Shown: in pieces, positions 1 through 11,280 of the stretch
Layout: every line of letters begins with the position of its first letter
Position numbering within the stretch: the stretch's first letter is position 1
Source of the DNA: Sesamum alatum
Lineage: Eukaryota > Streptophyta > Magnoliopsida > Lamiales > Pedaliaceae
Assembly: GCA_034509735.1 (NCBI GenBank)
Contig: JACGWO010000011.1
Coordinates: 15,037,866-15,101,865 of the forward strand
DNA: 64,000 nt
Direction: 5' to 3'
The notes under the pieces: generated by a model
What the model was told of the DNA's origin: nothing
Database searches by the model: none
Seen by the model: the letters and a program-made list of their open reading frames with translations, nothing else
Program-made: the position numbers and the translations under genes

Positions 1-304
1 GAAGTACACTTACAATTTATTTTTTTTGTGGTAATTAAAATATAAATGGGCCCTTAACAACCTGCTTGTAATCCATTAAGCCCTTCGGGCCAAGGGTCTG
101 AATCTGGTAGTATAATTCGACCATATCTCATATATCAAACTCGATAAACACTAACAAATGTTAATAATGATCATACATCATATTTTATCTAATCAGACTT
201 ATCAACCATTTATTTCACGTATAAAAGTAAATGTCTCTTAAATCAACAACTAACAATTGATTGCAATAACCCATTATCCGGTTCAATCATCAATTCAATT
301 TTCA

Positions 305-673
305 GGCAAAATATTTTTTTGGTTCCGTAAGATTAGGGCATTATTTATTTTGGTACCACAATTTAGATAGGTGGTTGTTTTAGTCCCATAAAACACATTT
401 TCAGCTTTTTTGGTCACAATACATGACATTTTGGGCAAAAAACTGAAAAGCATGTTTTATGAGACTAAAACAACCACCTACATTTGGGACCAAAAAAATT
501 AAAAAACGTGTTTTATGGGACTAAAACAACTACCTACCTAAGTTGCACATGATTTGTTGAGACCAAAAAAATTGAAAAACTTATTTTATGAGACTAAAAC
601 AACTATCTACTTAAGTTGTGGTATCAAAATAAATAATACTCTAATCTTACGGGACCAAAAAGCATTTTACCCC
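305..673. mobile_element. MULE-like foldback MITE
   Basis: The two ends form an imperfect inverted repeat of about 85 bp: the left end reads through TTGGTTCCGTAAGATTAG and the right end is its near complement, CTAATCTTACGGGACCAA. The interior repeats the phrase 'gggactaaaacaac' several times. The element is flanked by a perfect 9-bp direct repeat, CAATTTTCA (296-304 and 674-682), a target-site length typical of Mutator-like elements. It has no coding capacity. The superfamily is inferred from the long terminal inverted repeats and the 9-bp duplication. Confidence 0.75.
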
Positions 674-888
674 CAATTTTCAAATCATTGATCGAAATTA
701 TAAGTATTAGACAATATAAAGTACACTTGGTCGAAGTCAACAAATTCGCGACAACAAAATCATCAAATTATCCAATGATACAGGAGAAATTAATCATCAA
801 ATACACCAAAAAGAAGACAGGCAAAAACGCACACACAAGAATAACAACATAAATCCAATTTCACACTCCATCCATCAACAACATAAAA

Positions 889-2025
889 TCAAACAGGAGC
901 CAAAGTCTCGATGAACTGATAAGCATCGTAACGTTGAAACTGCAACCTATGTTCTACGTAAATCCTATGATCTCTTGTCAAGTCCAATACAACCTCAAAA
1001 CTATCGTCACAAAACCTATAACTGATTATTTTCCCCGGCACATGAAACAAAACCGACGACTCTTCTTCCCTCTCCCCTCTTACAATCCCGATCACCCCAA
1101 CCGGCCCATTCATCTCTCCTGCGATAGGGTTCAAGTCCACCCAGTACCTCTCGAACCAACCCGACCCATCTGCCAGCAACTCGAACACTATCAAATACTT
1201 CATATCGGGCCGCAAATACATGGCCAGGCAATGGAAATGCCCGTTCGATTCCATGATGTAATTCTTGTTGATTTCTCCAGCTTTTCTCCAGGGAGTCCGG
1301 ATTCCAGGCGGGTTTCTGAGGTTTCCGTTTTGGAGATCCAAATACAAGGATCTTGAAGTGGGTCGGATCCAGTATATCCCGTCATTCCAGTAAATCCCGT
1401 TGCAGAGTTTCACGCTGACGGCGATGTGATGCTCTCCGACAACCTTCCATGTTTGGGACTCGGAATTGTAAACTTCAACCCTGTAATTCGAGGTAGAACT
1501 CTGCGCGCCTCTCAAGCAGACAACGTTGTAATAGGGTGATTTTGAAGGATCAAAAGCCAAACAAAGCCCAAAAATCATCGTCTTCTTCCGCTTGTCGCTC
1601 CCGCAATCGATCAACAGCTTTCTCGCTTGCCGCGTGGTGGGATTGCAGACGAAGTAATCTCTCCGGCCGTAGGGCGAGTTTCTTGATTCGAGCAACAACA
1701 ACCCGTTGCTGGATTGGAGGATTCTCGTGTGGGGAGAGTTGAAATTGAATGGGAAGAAATGCTTGCTCGTCGGGTTGAAGTAGAAAAACCGGAGGAGGTT
1801 GCGGAGGAGGAAAGAGGGTTGAGGTTTGGGGCGGCGACTGTGGTGGAGGCGGGTGTGCTGACGACCGAAAGACGCGGCGGAGATGAGAGAATGCCAGTGT
1901 CTGCTTACTGATTGGAATCTGAGAAGGGTTTTTGGTGGGAGGAGGAGAATTATTTCCAGCAACAAATCATCGTTGCCGGAGATTATATCCGCCGATCTTG
2001 GGGACTTTGGCCTTTTGGCGTCCAT
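889..2025 (-). CDS. F-box protein, At5g07610-like (F-box plus F-box-associated domain)
   Basis: Single-exon gene encoding 378 aa. The N-terminal F-box (about residues 16-55, beginning NDDLLLEIILLLPPKTLLRF) would bind a SKP1/ASK protein in an SCF ubiquitin ligase. The rest is a plant F-box-associated region with the family landmarks 'NGLLLLESR', 'VCNPTTRQARKL' and 'LAFDPSKSPYYNVVCLRG', expected to recruit an unknown substrate. The reading frame is open upstream to 2331, but I start at the ATG at 2025: the F-box follows about 15 residues later, the upstream extension is low-complexity lysine/phenylalanine sequence, and a TATA box lies only about 40 bp upstream, which implies a short leader. No frame damage is visible. 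The family is large, so the assignment is to subfamily only. Confidence 0.88.
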   Translation of the reverse strand: MDAKRPKSPRSADIISGNDDLLLEIILLLPPKTLLRFQSVSRHWHSLISAASFGRQHTRLHHSRRPKPQPSFLLRNLLRFFYFNPTSKHFFPFNFNSPHTRILQSSNGLLLLESRNSPYGRRDYFVCNPTTRQARKLLIDCGSDKRKKTMIFGLCLAFDPSKSPYYNVVCLRGAQSSTSNYRVEVYNSESQTWKVVGEHHIAVSVKLCNGIYWNDGIYWIRPTSRSLYLDLQNGNLRNPPGIRTPWRKAGEINKNYIMESNGHFHCLAMYLRPDMKYLIVFELLADGSGWFERYWVDLNPIAGEMNGPVGVIGIVRGEREEESSVLFHVPGKIISYRFCDDSFEVVLDLTRDHRIYVEHRLQFQRYDAYQFIETLAPV

Positions 2026-2065
2026 CTGCAGTAGGGTTCTTTCTTGTTGCAAAAGTTTTGAGAAA

Positions 2066-2073
2066 TATTTATA
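2066..2073 (-). promoter_or_regulatory. TATA box of the F-box gene
   Basis: TATAAATA on the minus strand, about 40 bp upstream of the chosen ATG at 2025. It would place transcription initiation near 2035 and supports the shorter protein. Confidence 0.6.
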
Positions 2074-2081
2074 GTAGAAGA

Positions 2082-3055
2082 AAGGGAAGGGGATATACAT
2101 ACAAATTATAATACACGTAGAGTTTGGGATGAGAGAAGAGAAAAAGAATAAGGGAATATTTATGATGTAAATGTGCTGATTTATGGTTTTTAATGAATAA
2201 TTATGACTTTGTGTGGGAGTAGATTTTTTTTTCCTGTCCAAATATGGTATAGGAATTTGAAATTGAATCTTTTTTTTTTTCAATTCTTTTTTTTTTTTTG
2301 GGTTGATATATTGGAGGTCATGTCCTTGCATGAATTAAAGAGCTAATTTGGAAAATTTTCAAATTTTGTTTAAGAGGTGTTAAATTGTTGAAGACTCTAT
2401 TTGCAATTTTGGTCCTCTAATTATAAGTATTTGATATTTTGATCCTTTAAAAAATCGAACTTGCAATTGGATCATTATTTTTGTAGATTTTACGATTTTT
2501 TTTTAAAATACAATGGATATGTCTAAAGCAACCAACAGATTATTACAACGTTCGCGAGGGACATACTGACTAGACGGTTGTCAACCAGCTCTAAAGGTTG
2601 CAAAGCCTTTAGAGTGACCCTGAACGGAAGAAAAGAAAGATAAATATAACTCTATCCTAGCTACCGGGGAAGGGTATGCAGTACAATAATATTTCTGAAT
2701 CTACCAACAACAATTTCAAAGTAAACAAAGTATCAATATACACATACTACTATAACAGTATCAAATACCCAAATATACCTATATTTGTAGGACTCGAACT
2801 CAAATATATCAAAAATTGGTACATGCATGTCATGTGTTGACTTAAATTTGAGAACACACGATACTTGTACATGTGCTTTTCTGAACAATTTTAAATTTTC
2901 AACAAAATATGTCCTTAATAAATCGCAAAATTTACCAAAATAATGGACCAAATCGTAAGTTTTATTCTTTAAAACCAAGATGTCAAATACCTTTAATTAC
3001 ATTAACTTGCAATAAGCCAATTGTTGAATTAGAGTTTTTGAAAAATCATTAATTA
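2082..3055. other. Intergenic, AT-rich, no gene seen
   Basis: AT-rich sequence with poly-T runs near 2270-2300. A less AT-rich patch at about 2540-2690 stands out, but it has no open frame or motif I recognise. Confidence 0.6.
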
Positions 3056-3282
3056 TGCCTATGAAGCCCAACTGAATTGGTGAAGTTTGAGACCACATGA
3101 ACTCTTAGTGATGGGTTGGAATCCCACAAATTTATGAGTATTGGTCTATTTAAATAGTAGTTATTGGTAAGTTGTAATATATAGCACTTATTTCTTGGTT
3201 ATATATATTTGATATCAAACTCTTGGTTGGTTTGTTCTTCATTAATGGAAGCCTTCTTAGTTCAAAAAAAAAAAAAAAAAAA
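3056..3282 (+). mobile_element. tRNA-derived SINE with poly(A) tail
   Basis: The head resembles an RNA polymerase III internal promoter: an A-box-like 'GAATTGGTGAAG' and, about 45 bp on, a B-box-like 'GGGTTGGAATCCCAC'. The body ends in an A-run of about 19 (3264-3282). It resembles the intact SINE at 34458-34714 in layout and in the A/B-box region. No clear target-site duplication was found, because the right flank is another SINE-like piece. Confidence 0.65.
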
Positions 3283-3283
3283 T

Positions 3284-3400
3284 TCTTGGTCATGAGTTTG
3301 AATCCCATCAATTTGCGGGCATTTATTTATTTTAATCGGAGTTATTGGTTTACTCTAATATAGAATAATTATTGGTTAGTTATATATATATATATTTGAA
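3284..3400 (+). mobile_element. Second, 5'-truncated SINE copy followed by AT microsatellite
   Basis: Starts at the B-box-like 'GAGTTTGAATCCCATC' and matches the body of the SINE just upstream (compare 'atttattttaatcggagttattggt' with the equivalent part of the first copy). The A box is missing. It runs into a TA microsatellite. Confidence 0.5.
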
Positions 3401-4849
3401 TATATATATATTTGATATTGACAATTGATGTATATTGATTGTTGATACATAATTGAAATTCATGATGTAATTATAATTGATTCACTTTAGAGAGATAGAG
3501 AACCATTAATTACACTAATTATTAGAAAAAAAGTATGAACTTTTACTATAATTAATTATCATGGTTAAAAGTAAAAAATCATACGAATACTAATTAACAA
3601 TGGCTGGGCAATGGCTATTAGCCTTTTGTCTGCAAGTAAGGCCAAAACATTTACTACAACTAAAAATTGTAGTAAATATTTTGGCAATGGGTAAAACCAT
3701 CGGGAATATTGATCAACTATGAGCGGCCAAACTTAAGTATTTTTCACATCGATTTGTCTTACCGTGATACATATTATTGATTTATTACGATTTTTAAATC
3801 AAGGTGATTTATTGTGCAGGGGCTAAGCAATTCTTTTATGTGGATTAATTACTCAAAAAATTAAACTATAAAAAATAAGTCATAAATTAAAAATATTTTT
3901 TTCACTTAAATGCATTTTGGTCAATAACTTAGGTTATTTGACGTCGTCCTTCAACTTTTTAGGATAGCATTTTGGTCCTACCCTTTTTTTTTTAATTTCC
4001 GTAACTTCAGTCTTTTTTTTCGTCAGAAAGATCCATGTACATCTAACCTAGCCTTTTAAAATTAGCGCTATTGTTCCTATTGGCTCAGTTTTTTCAATAT
4101 TTTTGTCTTTTAACTTTTTAAGGTAGTATTTTTGTTCTGTATTTTTTAATGTTTGTCATTTTAGTCTTTTCTTTTTCTTTGTAGTTCACCTTTCTCGTTT
4201 GTGGAGGTAAACTCTAGCGAAAAAATGAATAAAATTGTAAAAATTAAAAAAATATAAAATTAAAATGTTACCATAAAAAATTAAAACATAAAAACGCCAA
4301 ATAATCTAAGCGTTTAATCCTTTATAACAAATATTTGAGAATACAAAAACTAAATTATTTGAGAATATGCTGAGTCAGGAATTGGCTCGCGGTTTCAAGT
4401 ATTTTTCACTAATTTAATACGTCAATATATTCTTACAATTCAAAGTCTTTTACAGTATAGTTTTTTGTAATTTATTTATTTGTTTTTACAAAATTTTTGG
4501 AATCTTTTTATTTAATATAGTTTTCCCCAAATTCTTGGAAATAATCTTGGCTGCTGAATCAATATAACTGATTTTAATTACAAAAATATTTATTAGTACT
4601 ATTAGACAATTATTGTTACTATGTTGAAAATTATCATAATAAAATTCAAAATATCTGGAGTTTAAAAGAGATTATAATATTTTTTTCTGATGGAGTATTT
4701 AATTTTGTAAAGCTTTTATAACTTAATTGTCTGATTATTAACTTTGATTTGATAGTTTTCTTTTTTTGGGGGGCGTTTGACGAATTTGGGCCTTAAATTT
4801 CATTGGAAAATTGACTTAAAGGACTAACTAAAGTTGAATATAATTTAAA
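3401..4849. other. Intergenic, AT-rich; possible foldback remnant at 3925-4310
   Basis: No gene seen. The stretch from about 3925 ('aacttaggttatttgacg') to about 4310 ('cgccaaataatctaagcg') has diverged inverted ends and a pyrimidine/purine-rich interior of the 'ttttggtcc' type, consistent with an old MITE. Confidence 0.4.
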
Positions 4850-5190
4850 GGGTTAATTACACTTAGATTCTATTTAAAAATATAAAATTATACTTTCGCT
4901 AAATAAGTTTTAAAATTATACTTACACCCTCTCAAAAATTCTTTCTTTATATATGACCCTCTTTCGTGAGAATTTGGACAAAAACTGCTAACATCAACAA
5001 AAAAAAAAAAATTCATAAATTTTCAATTTTACCTCTCATTTAACATTTTTCATGCAATATTTTTATATTTATAAGGGGGTAAATATAATATATAAAGTTA
5101 AAAAGGTGTAATTGTAATAAAATATTATTCCAAATTATAGTCATTGGATAAAAAGTAGTTGTTTATGAATGAAAAATTATAACCCTCATG
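4850..5190. mobile_element. Left arm of a foldback element split by the Tat retrotransposon
   Basis: Begins GGGTTAATTACACTTAG. About 330 bp is matched as an inverted copy by 17560-17880, which ends CTAAGTGTAATTAACC. Shared inner blocks include 'aaattatactttc', 'aatatttttata' and 'aaaaggtgtaatt'. The Tat element lies exactly between the arms, so this older element was the target of that insertion. Confidence 0.7.
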
Positions 5191-5283
5191 AACACCGTTG
5201 TTGCATATATTTTTGAACCACTAAATGAAGTACGTGAACAAGAAATAGATGCAACAATTATGTTAATCTCACTTCATATATAG

Positions 5284-5994
5284 TGATGTGAGCTGAAAGA
5301 GCTCGTTTTTGGGCTTGAACTACTGCCTTTGATTTTTTGCAAGCTATGAAACGGGAACCTGCAAAAAAAAGTGTTAGCACTCCGACGCTCAAGTCAGTAA
5401 GCAATTATGGAAGAATAAGCGTAAACGAAACAAAAAGGAAAAGAATTCTCGTGAATGAAGATCATAAAATAAGCAGAGTGTGAGTGTGAGAGCATAAAAT
5501 CGTGTATTAGAGTGCTTGAAAACGTTACTTGAGCCAGCCATATGGGCTAGTATTTATAGAGGAAGAGTCCTTGTTGTCTTGGACTCTGGAAGGACTACGT
5601 GCTGGCCTTCCCAGACTTCTGCAGCCCTTGGACTCCTCGAAAGTAAGGAGTCCGTTGAAGGCGTCTTCCACGGATGAGGATAAGGGGTAGACCTGGTCAA
5701 CCCTTATCATCTCTTGGTGAGCCTGGGCCTCCGTCTTGGGCCTCCTTGCTGGTCGTTTCACCCTAGGCCTGGGCCTCCTTGATGGGGCTTCTTCTCCAGC
5801 CTGGACCGGACTCCATCCTTATTGGGGCATGCCTGGTCAGTACTTCCTTCGACATGGGCCGGTACCTTGAATGGGCCTCCTTCTGATCATAGGTGGGCCT
5901 TTGGGTAGGGCTCCAACGACTTCTTTCGAATTCCTACAAGTATCTTTTGGGCTTCTGGGCATCGATTTTTGGATGGTCTTTTTGGCATATATCA
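5284..5994 (-). repeat. 3' LTR of the Tat element
   Basis: About 711 bp, bounded TGATGT...ATATCA (LTR-type TG...CA ends). On the minus strand it carries TATAAATA (5551-5558) as a likely promoter. Its right 125 bp (about 5870-5994) are repeated at 17424-17545. The adjoining purine-rich stretch on the minus strand (GGTGGGACTAAT next to the LTR) is in polypurine-tract position. Confidence 0.7.
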
Positions 5995-6499
5995 ATTAGT
6001 CCCACCATTCCCACTCAGAGTAGAGTCCTTTCCAAAGATGTCAAGGGAGGTGTGACCCCCTTTCCTATCTATTGAGCTCTAGACAAGCTTCCTTCTTGGC
6101 TAAGAGAAGTGGAATAGTTGCCTAGGGCGAGAGGTGTCTGGTCGCCTACGCATGTCATGATGATGGGGGTTGCTTTTATGGCAGGCTAGGCCCTAGGCCT
6201 GCATAGGGCTATGCGATGAATGCTATACCCCCTGGCTAAGGGCAGTTACTGCTAACCACCCATGTCAGTTACTTCCTCGTCTTGGTAACCGCCCAATAGG
6301 AGGCGGTTTCTTGCACGATCCTTAGGTAGCCGCATCTCCTCTCCACGTTCTCCGTCGCGCTATTACACCTGTCCCCCTTCATTCTTCCGCCTTCCCACGT
6401 CTTTGCAAGAGAGAAACTGCATCTTTATACCTCTATCATCTCTGTAAGTGTCCTTATTCCATTCCTTCACATTTCTTAACTTTTTCTCTTTTCGAAAAA

Positions 6500-8741
6500 A
6501 TGTCTTCTTCTACCCCTTCCGACGAGTCCATTCAGTTTGTGAGGGAGTGGGCTGGAGGCGATGATCCCTCCGCCGCTTCTTTTATAGGGGCGGCGGCTGG
6601 TCCTGCGGCCTATCGCGGCGAGCGGAGGTGGAGCCTGAGAAATCTCTCCCGCGCCCCTAGGCATTTGATTGATGAGGAGGAGGACGAGGATTTTGAGGAG
6701 GTAGGGAGTCCAATTGGGGGAGATGACGAAACAGGTTCTTCCCCGGAGGAGGAGCAAGAGGAGTTGCCAGAGGTGGAGGATATAGAGGAGGAGGAGGAGA
6801 GGGAAGCGAGTCCCCTTCCTCTGGAAAGAGCATCCTTCTTCAGGGCTTCCGACGCTACCCGACTGCGGAGGATTACGAAATCCCCCAGGTTATACTATTT
6901 ATGTTCCCTCCCTCGATAGTTCGCATGAGCATCCTCCCGCTGGCTGTTTGTGTTTTTATTGGGCCCAGTTGAGGGCTGGCCTTAGACTTCCCCTCCCTTC
7001 CTTTTATCAAGATGTTGCCAGGTTATTTAGGGTTCCTCTGAGCCAGTTGACCCCAACTTCTTCCGCCTCATTGCTAGTTTGCCATGATCTTCAAGTACCA
7101 CAGTTGGCTTGTTTCCAGTTAGTATTTTTCTTTTTGGTTTCAATTAAGAAAGTCAGAGCCCGAAATCTTCCACTTCTTTCCCCGAAGGGGGGTTCGCTTC
7201 TTGCCTACCCCGAGCGCGCCTAAGTCTTAGAGGGGCCATTTTTTTTTTTTTTTTTTTTGTGCGCCCTCCCTTCCTTGGTCCTTCCCTTGTGAATGGATTT
7301 TTGACCTCCCCCCTGTGGACCCAGTTGCTGGGAAGGACAAGCCGCCTTCTTGGAGGAGTTGCAAAGGAAGGGCTCCTCTGCCGGTTTGGGTTGAGCCCCA
7401 AAGAGGTCGCTTTGGATGAGCCCCTGGGTACCCTTTATTCTTTGTTTCTTGATTCCTTCTTTGAATGTTGTATGTTTTCTGAATTTGTGTTTTTCTCTTT
7501 TGTACAGAGAAGGTCATGTTTGACAAGTTGCTCAGGGAAACTGCTCACGGGAGTCCGACAGGACTCCTTCTGTTGCATGAACTCCAGAGGGGACTCTGGT
7601 CCCTAGTGATGGAAAGGGAAAGCGCCCAACTACTCGTTCCTATAGTGGGCCTTCTAAGCGAGTGAAAGGGGGTTCTTCCAGCCACCCTCCTTTTGGGAGC
7701 TCCTTGCGGGTGTCCACTCGATCGACTGCGGCCCCTCCTCCCTCTTCTGGGGGCTCCTCCCCTCGGCGGCAATATTTCGTTGCTGACTGGGGGGTGTACA
7801 CCCACCAGTCCCTTATACGGGAGAGGGAATGAGAGTCAGGGCTCGCTATTGAGTTCTTGCAGGGGCTGATCCTTCTAGTGGACCGCCGTTCGTTGACCTC
7901 CTTTCCCAGGGACGAGTTGGCCGGGGCTTTCACCAACCAAATGGCCAAGGTATGTTGCCTTATCCAATTAGGGTTCTGTTTTTGCATTTGATGAGACTTT
8001 GACCTTCGTATTTTCCTGTAGGCGACCTCAATGGCGGGGGAGCTTCTGAGTCGCCCCTTGGAGACTCATCATCCCCCTCTTTCTGACCCCCACTGGAAGC
8101 AGTTGGAAGATCGGGTGGAGCGGCTGGCCTCCAAAGTGGCCAAACTCAAGGAAGCCAAGAGGGAGGTCACTGGGAAGTATCAGCAAGTGGAGAAGGAGAG
8201 GAAGAGGCTGCAACAGGACAGCCTGGCCCTGTCCCAGGATCAGTCGAAGGCGCTTCATCAGGCTATTGACAAGGCCCGCTTGGAATTTCCCAAAACTAAG
8301 GAGCATAAGCAGTTCTTGGCGACGTACTGGGAGAGTGGCCTCATGGATTATAAGAAGTCCGAGGAATTCCAGGGAGACGTGGCCAAGATCGTCGGGCCAT
8401 TCTTGAGATATGGCTTTGTATCTTGCCAAAAGTTGTTTGCGGCCCAGGGCTATCCTCCAGAGGGGGCGGATCTTTCCTTCTTGGATTATGATGGGGTTGT
8501 GAAGAGGGCCCCAAATCCCTTTGCTCCTCCTCCTCCCGTGACTGAGTCTCTCCCCTTTGATCTAGGTAACAAGTTTTCCCACTTCTCGTCTGTTTTGTCT
8601 GGGATTCTTAAGCCCCTCAATGACATGGCTGGCAAATTCTTTTCAGAGGAGGAACTAGATCAAGTGCTGGAGATAGAGAAGATCCGAGCCCCGAAAAGGG
8701 GGGGATGTGGAGGCCATGAACAACGAGCCTTTTGTGACTGA
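6500..8741 (+). pseudogene. Tat-type antisense-orientation accessory ORF (broken)
   Basis: Several plus-strand blocks together resemble the uncharacterised plant protein carried opposite to gag-pol in Tat elements. Block 1 (6500-6890) is a start-proximal acidic segment. Block 2 (about 6920-7223) has 'FYWAQLRAGLRLPLPSFYQD' and 'LFRVPLSQLTPTS', typical of this family. Block 3 is 7259-7606. Block 4 (8031-8741) has a Lys/Glu/Gln-rich predicted coiled coil followed by 'GFVSCQKLFAAQGYPPEGAD'. The blocks are in different frames and are separated by stops and by a 20-base T run (7239-7258). Whether some gaps were introns cannot be decided here. Function in the family is unknown. Confidence 0.65.
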
Positions 8742-9312
8742 TCCAGCCCTTTAGCCGAGCCTACTGATGTTGTTCCCCCCTTCCCTGAGCCAAAAGTCCT
8801 AGAAGAGCCTGAGAAGACCCCCCATGTGGAGAATGATGCTTGAATGTACCCCCTCATTTAAACTTTTAATTTTCTGCTCTTGGCCCCTTGATGCAGGGGG
8901 ATGAAACAATTTTATTTCTTTTTATTGTTAAATAATGCTACTGCTTTCCCCCCTAGTCGGTTTGGCTTAAGGGTTTTGATATGGTACGTTTTTTTCTTTA
9001 CTTTACTTGCGCATTCTTGCAACTTTGGATGATTGGGGGCTGGCTGCCCCATGTATGCTTTTCTGGTAGTTCCTAAAAAGGATCGGATGATTTTGTTGAT
9101 GCTTTGAATGTTGTCTGAGGTAGGAAGTGCTCTTTCATAGGGGAAGCGTTAAGTGCGCCTTGATCTATTTTGAGGTTTTCTCGCTCTTGGCTGGACATGA
9201 TTGCTTTGCGAAAAAAAATACTTGTTTTGCCCTGGCACCTATAACATAGCAAAGTTCGTTAAAATGTGGTTCCAAAGTGATAGGACTTTGCTTGAATACT
9301 TGTGTAGAAGTA

Positions 9313-9455
9313 GGACCTGTTAGATGGACTGCCTGCAAGGGAGCATGGCTTGTTGAATAGACTTCCTGCGCTGTGGCAGGGCTTGTTGAGTGAACTACCT
9401 GCAAGGTGGCAGGGGTTATTAGGTAGACCGTTTGCAAGGGAGCAGGGCTTGTTGA
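9313..9455 (-). repeat. 33-bp tandem repeats encoding 11-residue units, downstream of integrase
   Basis: Four diverged 33-bp units (starting near 9313, 9346, 9379 and 9412) and part of a fifth. On the minus strand they stay open and read as 11-aa repeats of the type 'ATLQVVHSTSP', continuous with a frame that runs on from the integrase remnant. Confidence 0.8.
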
Positions 9456-9539
9456 CCGATGGGAAGGCACGCCCACCTTGGGAAAAGGGGCTTTCGCCCG
9501 TAGAATTTCTAGGAGTGGTTCGATAGGCCCATAGGACAC

Positions 9540-10150
9540 TAGTGAGCTTTTCGGCCCAATTGCCCCCAGCTCTATCGAGTCTTCTTTTGATGCCTTATAT
9601 GAGGGTGCGGTTGGTGACTCCACTTGACCGTTAGCTTGCGGGCGAGCCACAGAGGTGAATCTTTGTCTGATTCGTAACCCTTGCACCAATATCGTACTTT
9701 ATTTCCTTGAAACTGTTGCCCATTGTCTGAAATGATCTCATGGGGCAGCCCGAAACGACATATGATGTTTCTCCATAGGAATTTTATGACCTCTCCCTCC
9801 GTGATGCAGGAGAGAGGTTCGGCTTCCACCTATTTCGTGAAGTAGTCTATGACTACCAACAGGAATTTTCATTGTCCAGGGGCCATAAGGAACGACCGCA
9901 CAATGTCCATCCCCCATTGAGCGAAAGGGCATGGGGCCAGCAGCGTGGGCAATGGTTCGGCAAGTTGGTGTATTAGGGAGGCATGCCTTTGACACCTTTC
10001 GTATTGTTTTACCAGAGCCTTAGTGTCTTGCTTCATCGTAGGCCAAAAGTATCCTGCTCTCAAGGCCTTGTTGGCTAGGACCAATACCCCTATGTGTGCT
10101 CCACAACATCCCTCATGAATTTCTTTGAGGACATGCGTATGACTCCCTTC
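9540..10150 (-). pseudogene. Ty3 integrase remnant of the Tat element
   Basis: Translation of the minus strand gives the integrase zinc-binding region ('HVLKEIHEGCCGAHIG', 'NKALRAGYFWPTMKQD', 'ERCQRHASLIHQLAEPL') and the catalytic core ('FAQWGMDIV', 'VEAEPLSCITEGEVIKFLW', 'RFGLPHEIISDNGQQFQG', 'RFTSVARPQANGQVE'). The two core aspartates (GMD and SDN) are present. The usual CLRC-type motif has Tyr in place of its first Cys. Two in-frame stops lie after 'LMAPGQ' and after 'VVIDYFTK', where the family has Arg and Trp. The C-terminal part is frameshifted. Confidence 0.85.
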
Positions 10151-10289
10151 TGAGGAGGGTTCGCGTCCTCTAATGGCCCGGATGGGGCTGGTCTACATCC
10201 TTTCGTCCGAGGAGGTTCGGGACTGGACTCTGTCGGGGTTTTTCACTGGTTCTAGTTTTTTTTCTTTTAGGGACCTTAGCCTTGAGACT

Positions 10290-11280
10290 TCTGTCTGCAG
10301 ACGAACTCTTGGAGGTATCCATTTTGGACGAGCCGCTCGATCTCGTATTCCTCTGTGGAGTTCCCATAGTCGTTGTGGAATCGACAAAATTTGTCTAACT
10401 TGGGACGTGTAGGGCCTTCCCTAGCTCCACGAGGTCATACAGCAGTCCCTTCCCTTCTACTGCCATGAGGGCCTGAGTAATGGGAGCGTTGAGGGGAGTG
10501 TAGACAGGAGGTCCCCTTTGGAAGGGGGGTTTCATATCCCTCCCATTAGCACGGGACTTCTTGGTGGATCCTTCCTCGCACGTGTCTTTCCTCTTTTCGC
10601 CCCTTCTTTCTTTCTTGGAGGCTTGGGCCTCTTCCATATTGATGTATTTAGCTGCTCTAGCGAGCAGGTTGTCAAAATCCTGTGTAGGCTTCTTAGCCAG
10701 GGATTTGAAGAAATCCCCATCCAAAAGCCCTTGAGAGAAGGCGCTCGCTTTGACCTCCTACATGGCCGCAGGCACCTCCAGGACGGTAGTGTTGAAACGA
10801 TGTAAGTAATCCCTCAAGGATTCAGAATCCCTCAAGGATTCGGAATCCTTCTGGCGAACAGTGAAAAGGCTGAGGAAGGTCTTGCAATGCTTCCTGCCAC
10901 TAGCAAATTGGTGAAGGAACAGCGAGCGAAACTCCTGGAAACTCCTCACCGAGCCGGGGGCAGCTTGTTGAACCACGCTGGGCCGCTCGGGCGAAGGTGG
11001 TCACAATGACCCGACATTTGATCCCATCTGTGTATCGATTGAGGAGCACGACATTCTCGAATCGTGACAGGTGATCTTGCCGGTCAGTGGTGCCATCGTA
11101 CTCTGCAATGGTTGGCGTCCGACAGTTGGGAGGAAGTTCGTCCGCCATGACCTCCTTGCTGAACGAGATTCCACCTTGTACCTCTAGCGGGATTCCGATC
11201 ATCCTATGTTGCACATCTTGTAAGCTTTTCTACAGGTACTCCAATTGAGCCTCCCAACGCGGGGAGGGTCATCCCGTGCC
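10290..11280 (-). pseudogene. Gag polyprotein remnant of the Tat element
   Basis: On the minus strand, in order: a coil segment 'WEAQLEYL', a stop, 'KSLQDVQHRMIGIP'; then 'TIAEYDGTTDRQDHLSRFEN'; after a frameshift 'GSVRSFQEFRSLFLHQF'; then 'SLRDYLHRFNTTVLEVPAAM'; then a Lys/Arg/Glu-rich stretch; and last the C-terminal box 'DKFCRFHNDYG' ... 'EIERLVQNGYLQEFV', all hallmarks of Tat-type Gag. An 18-bp duplication near 10810-10850 doubles the residues DSESLR. Several frameshifts and stops inactivate it. The first recognised stop replaces a likely Gln codon (CAG to TAG). Confidence 0.85.

Noticed and set aside
934..2074. Plus-strand and other-frame ORFs over the F-box gene
   Set aside because: They overlap the well-supported minus-strand gene and have no family resemblance.
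2026..2331. N-terminal extension of the F-box protein (open frame to 2331)
   Set aside because: The extension is low-complexity Lys/Phe/Ile sequence unlike any F-box protein, and a TATA box lies within it.
5525..5761. 78-aa minus-strand ORF in the Tat LTR
   Set aside because: It lies wholly inside the LTR and its translation resembles no protein.
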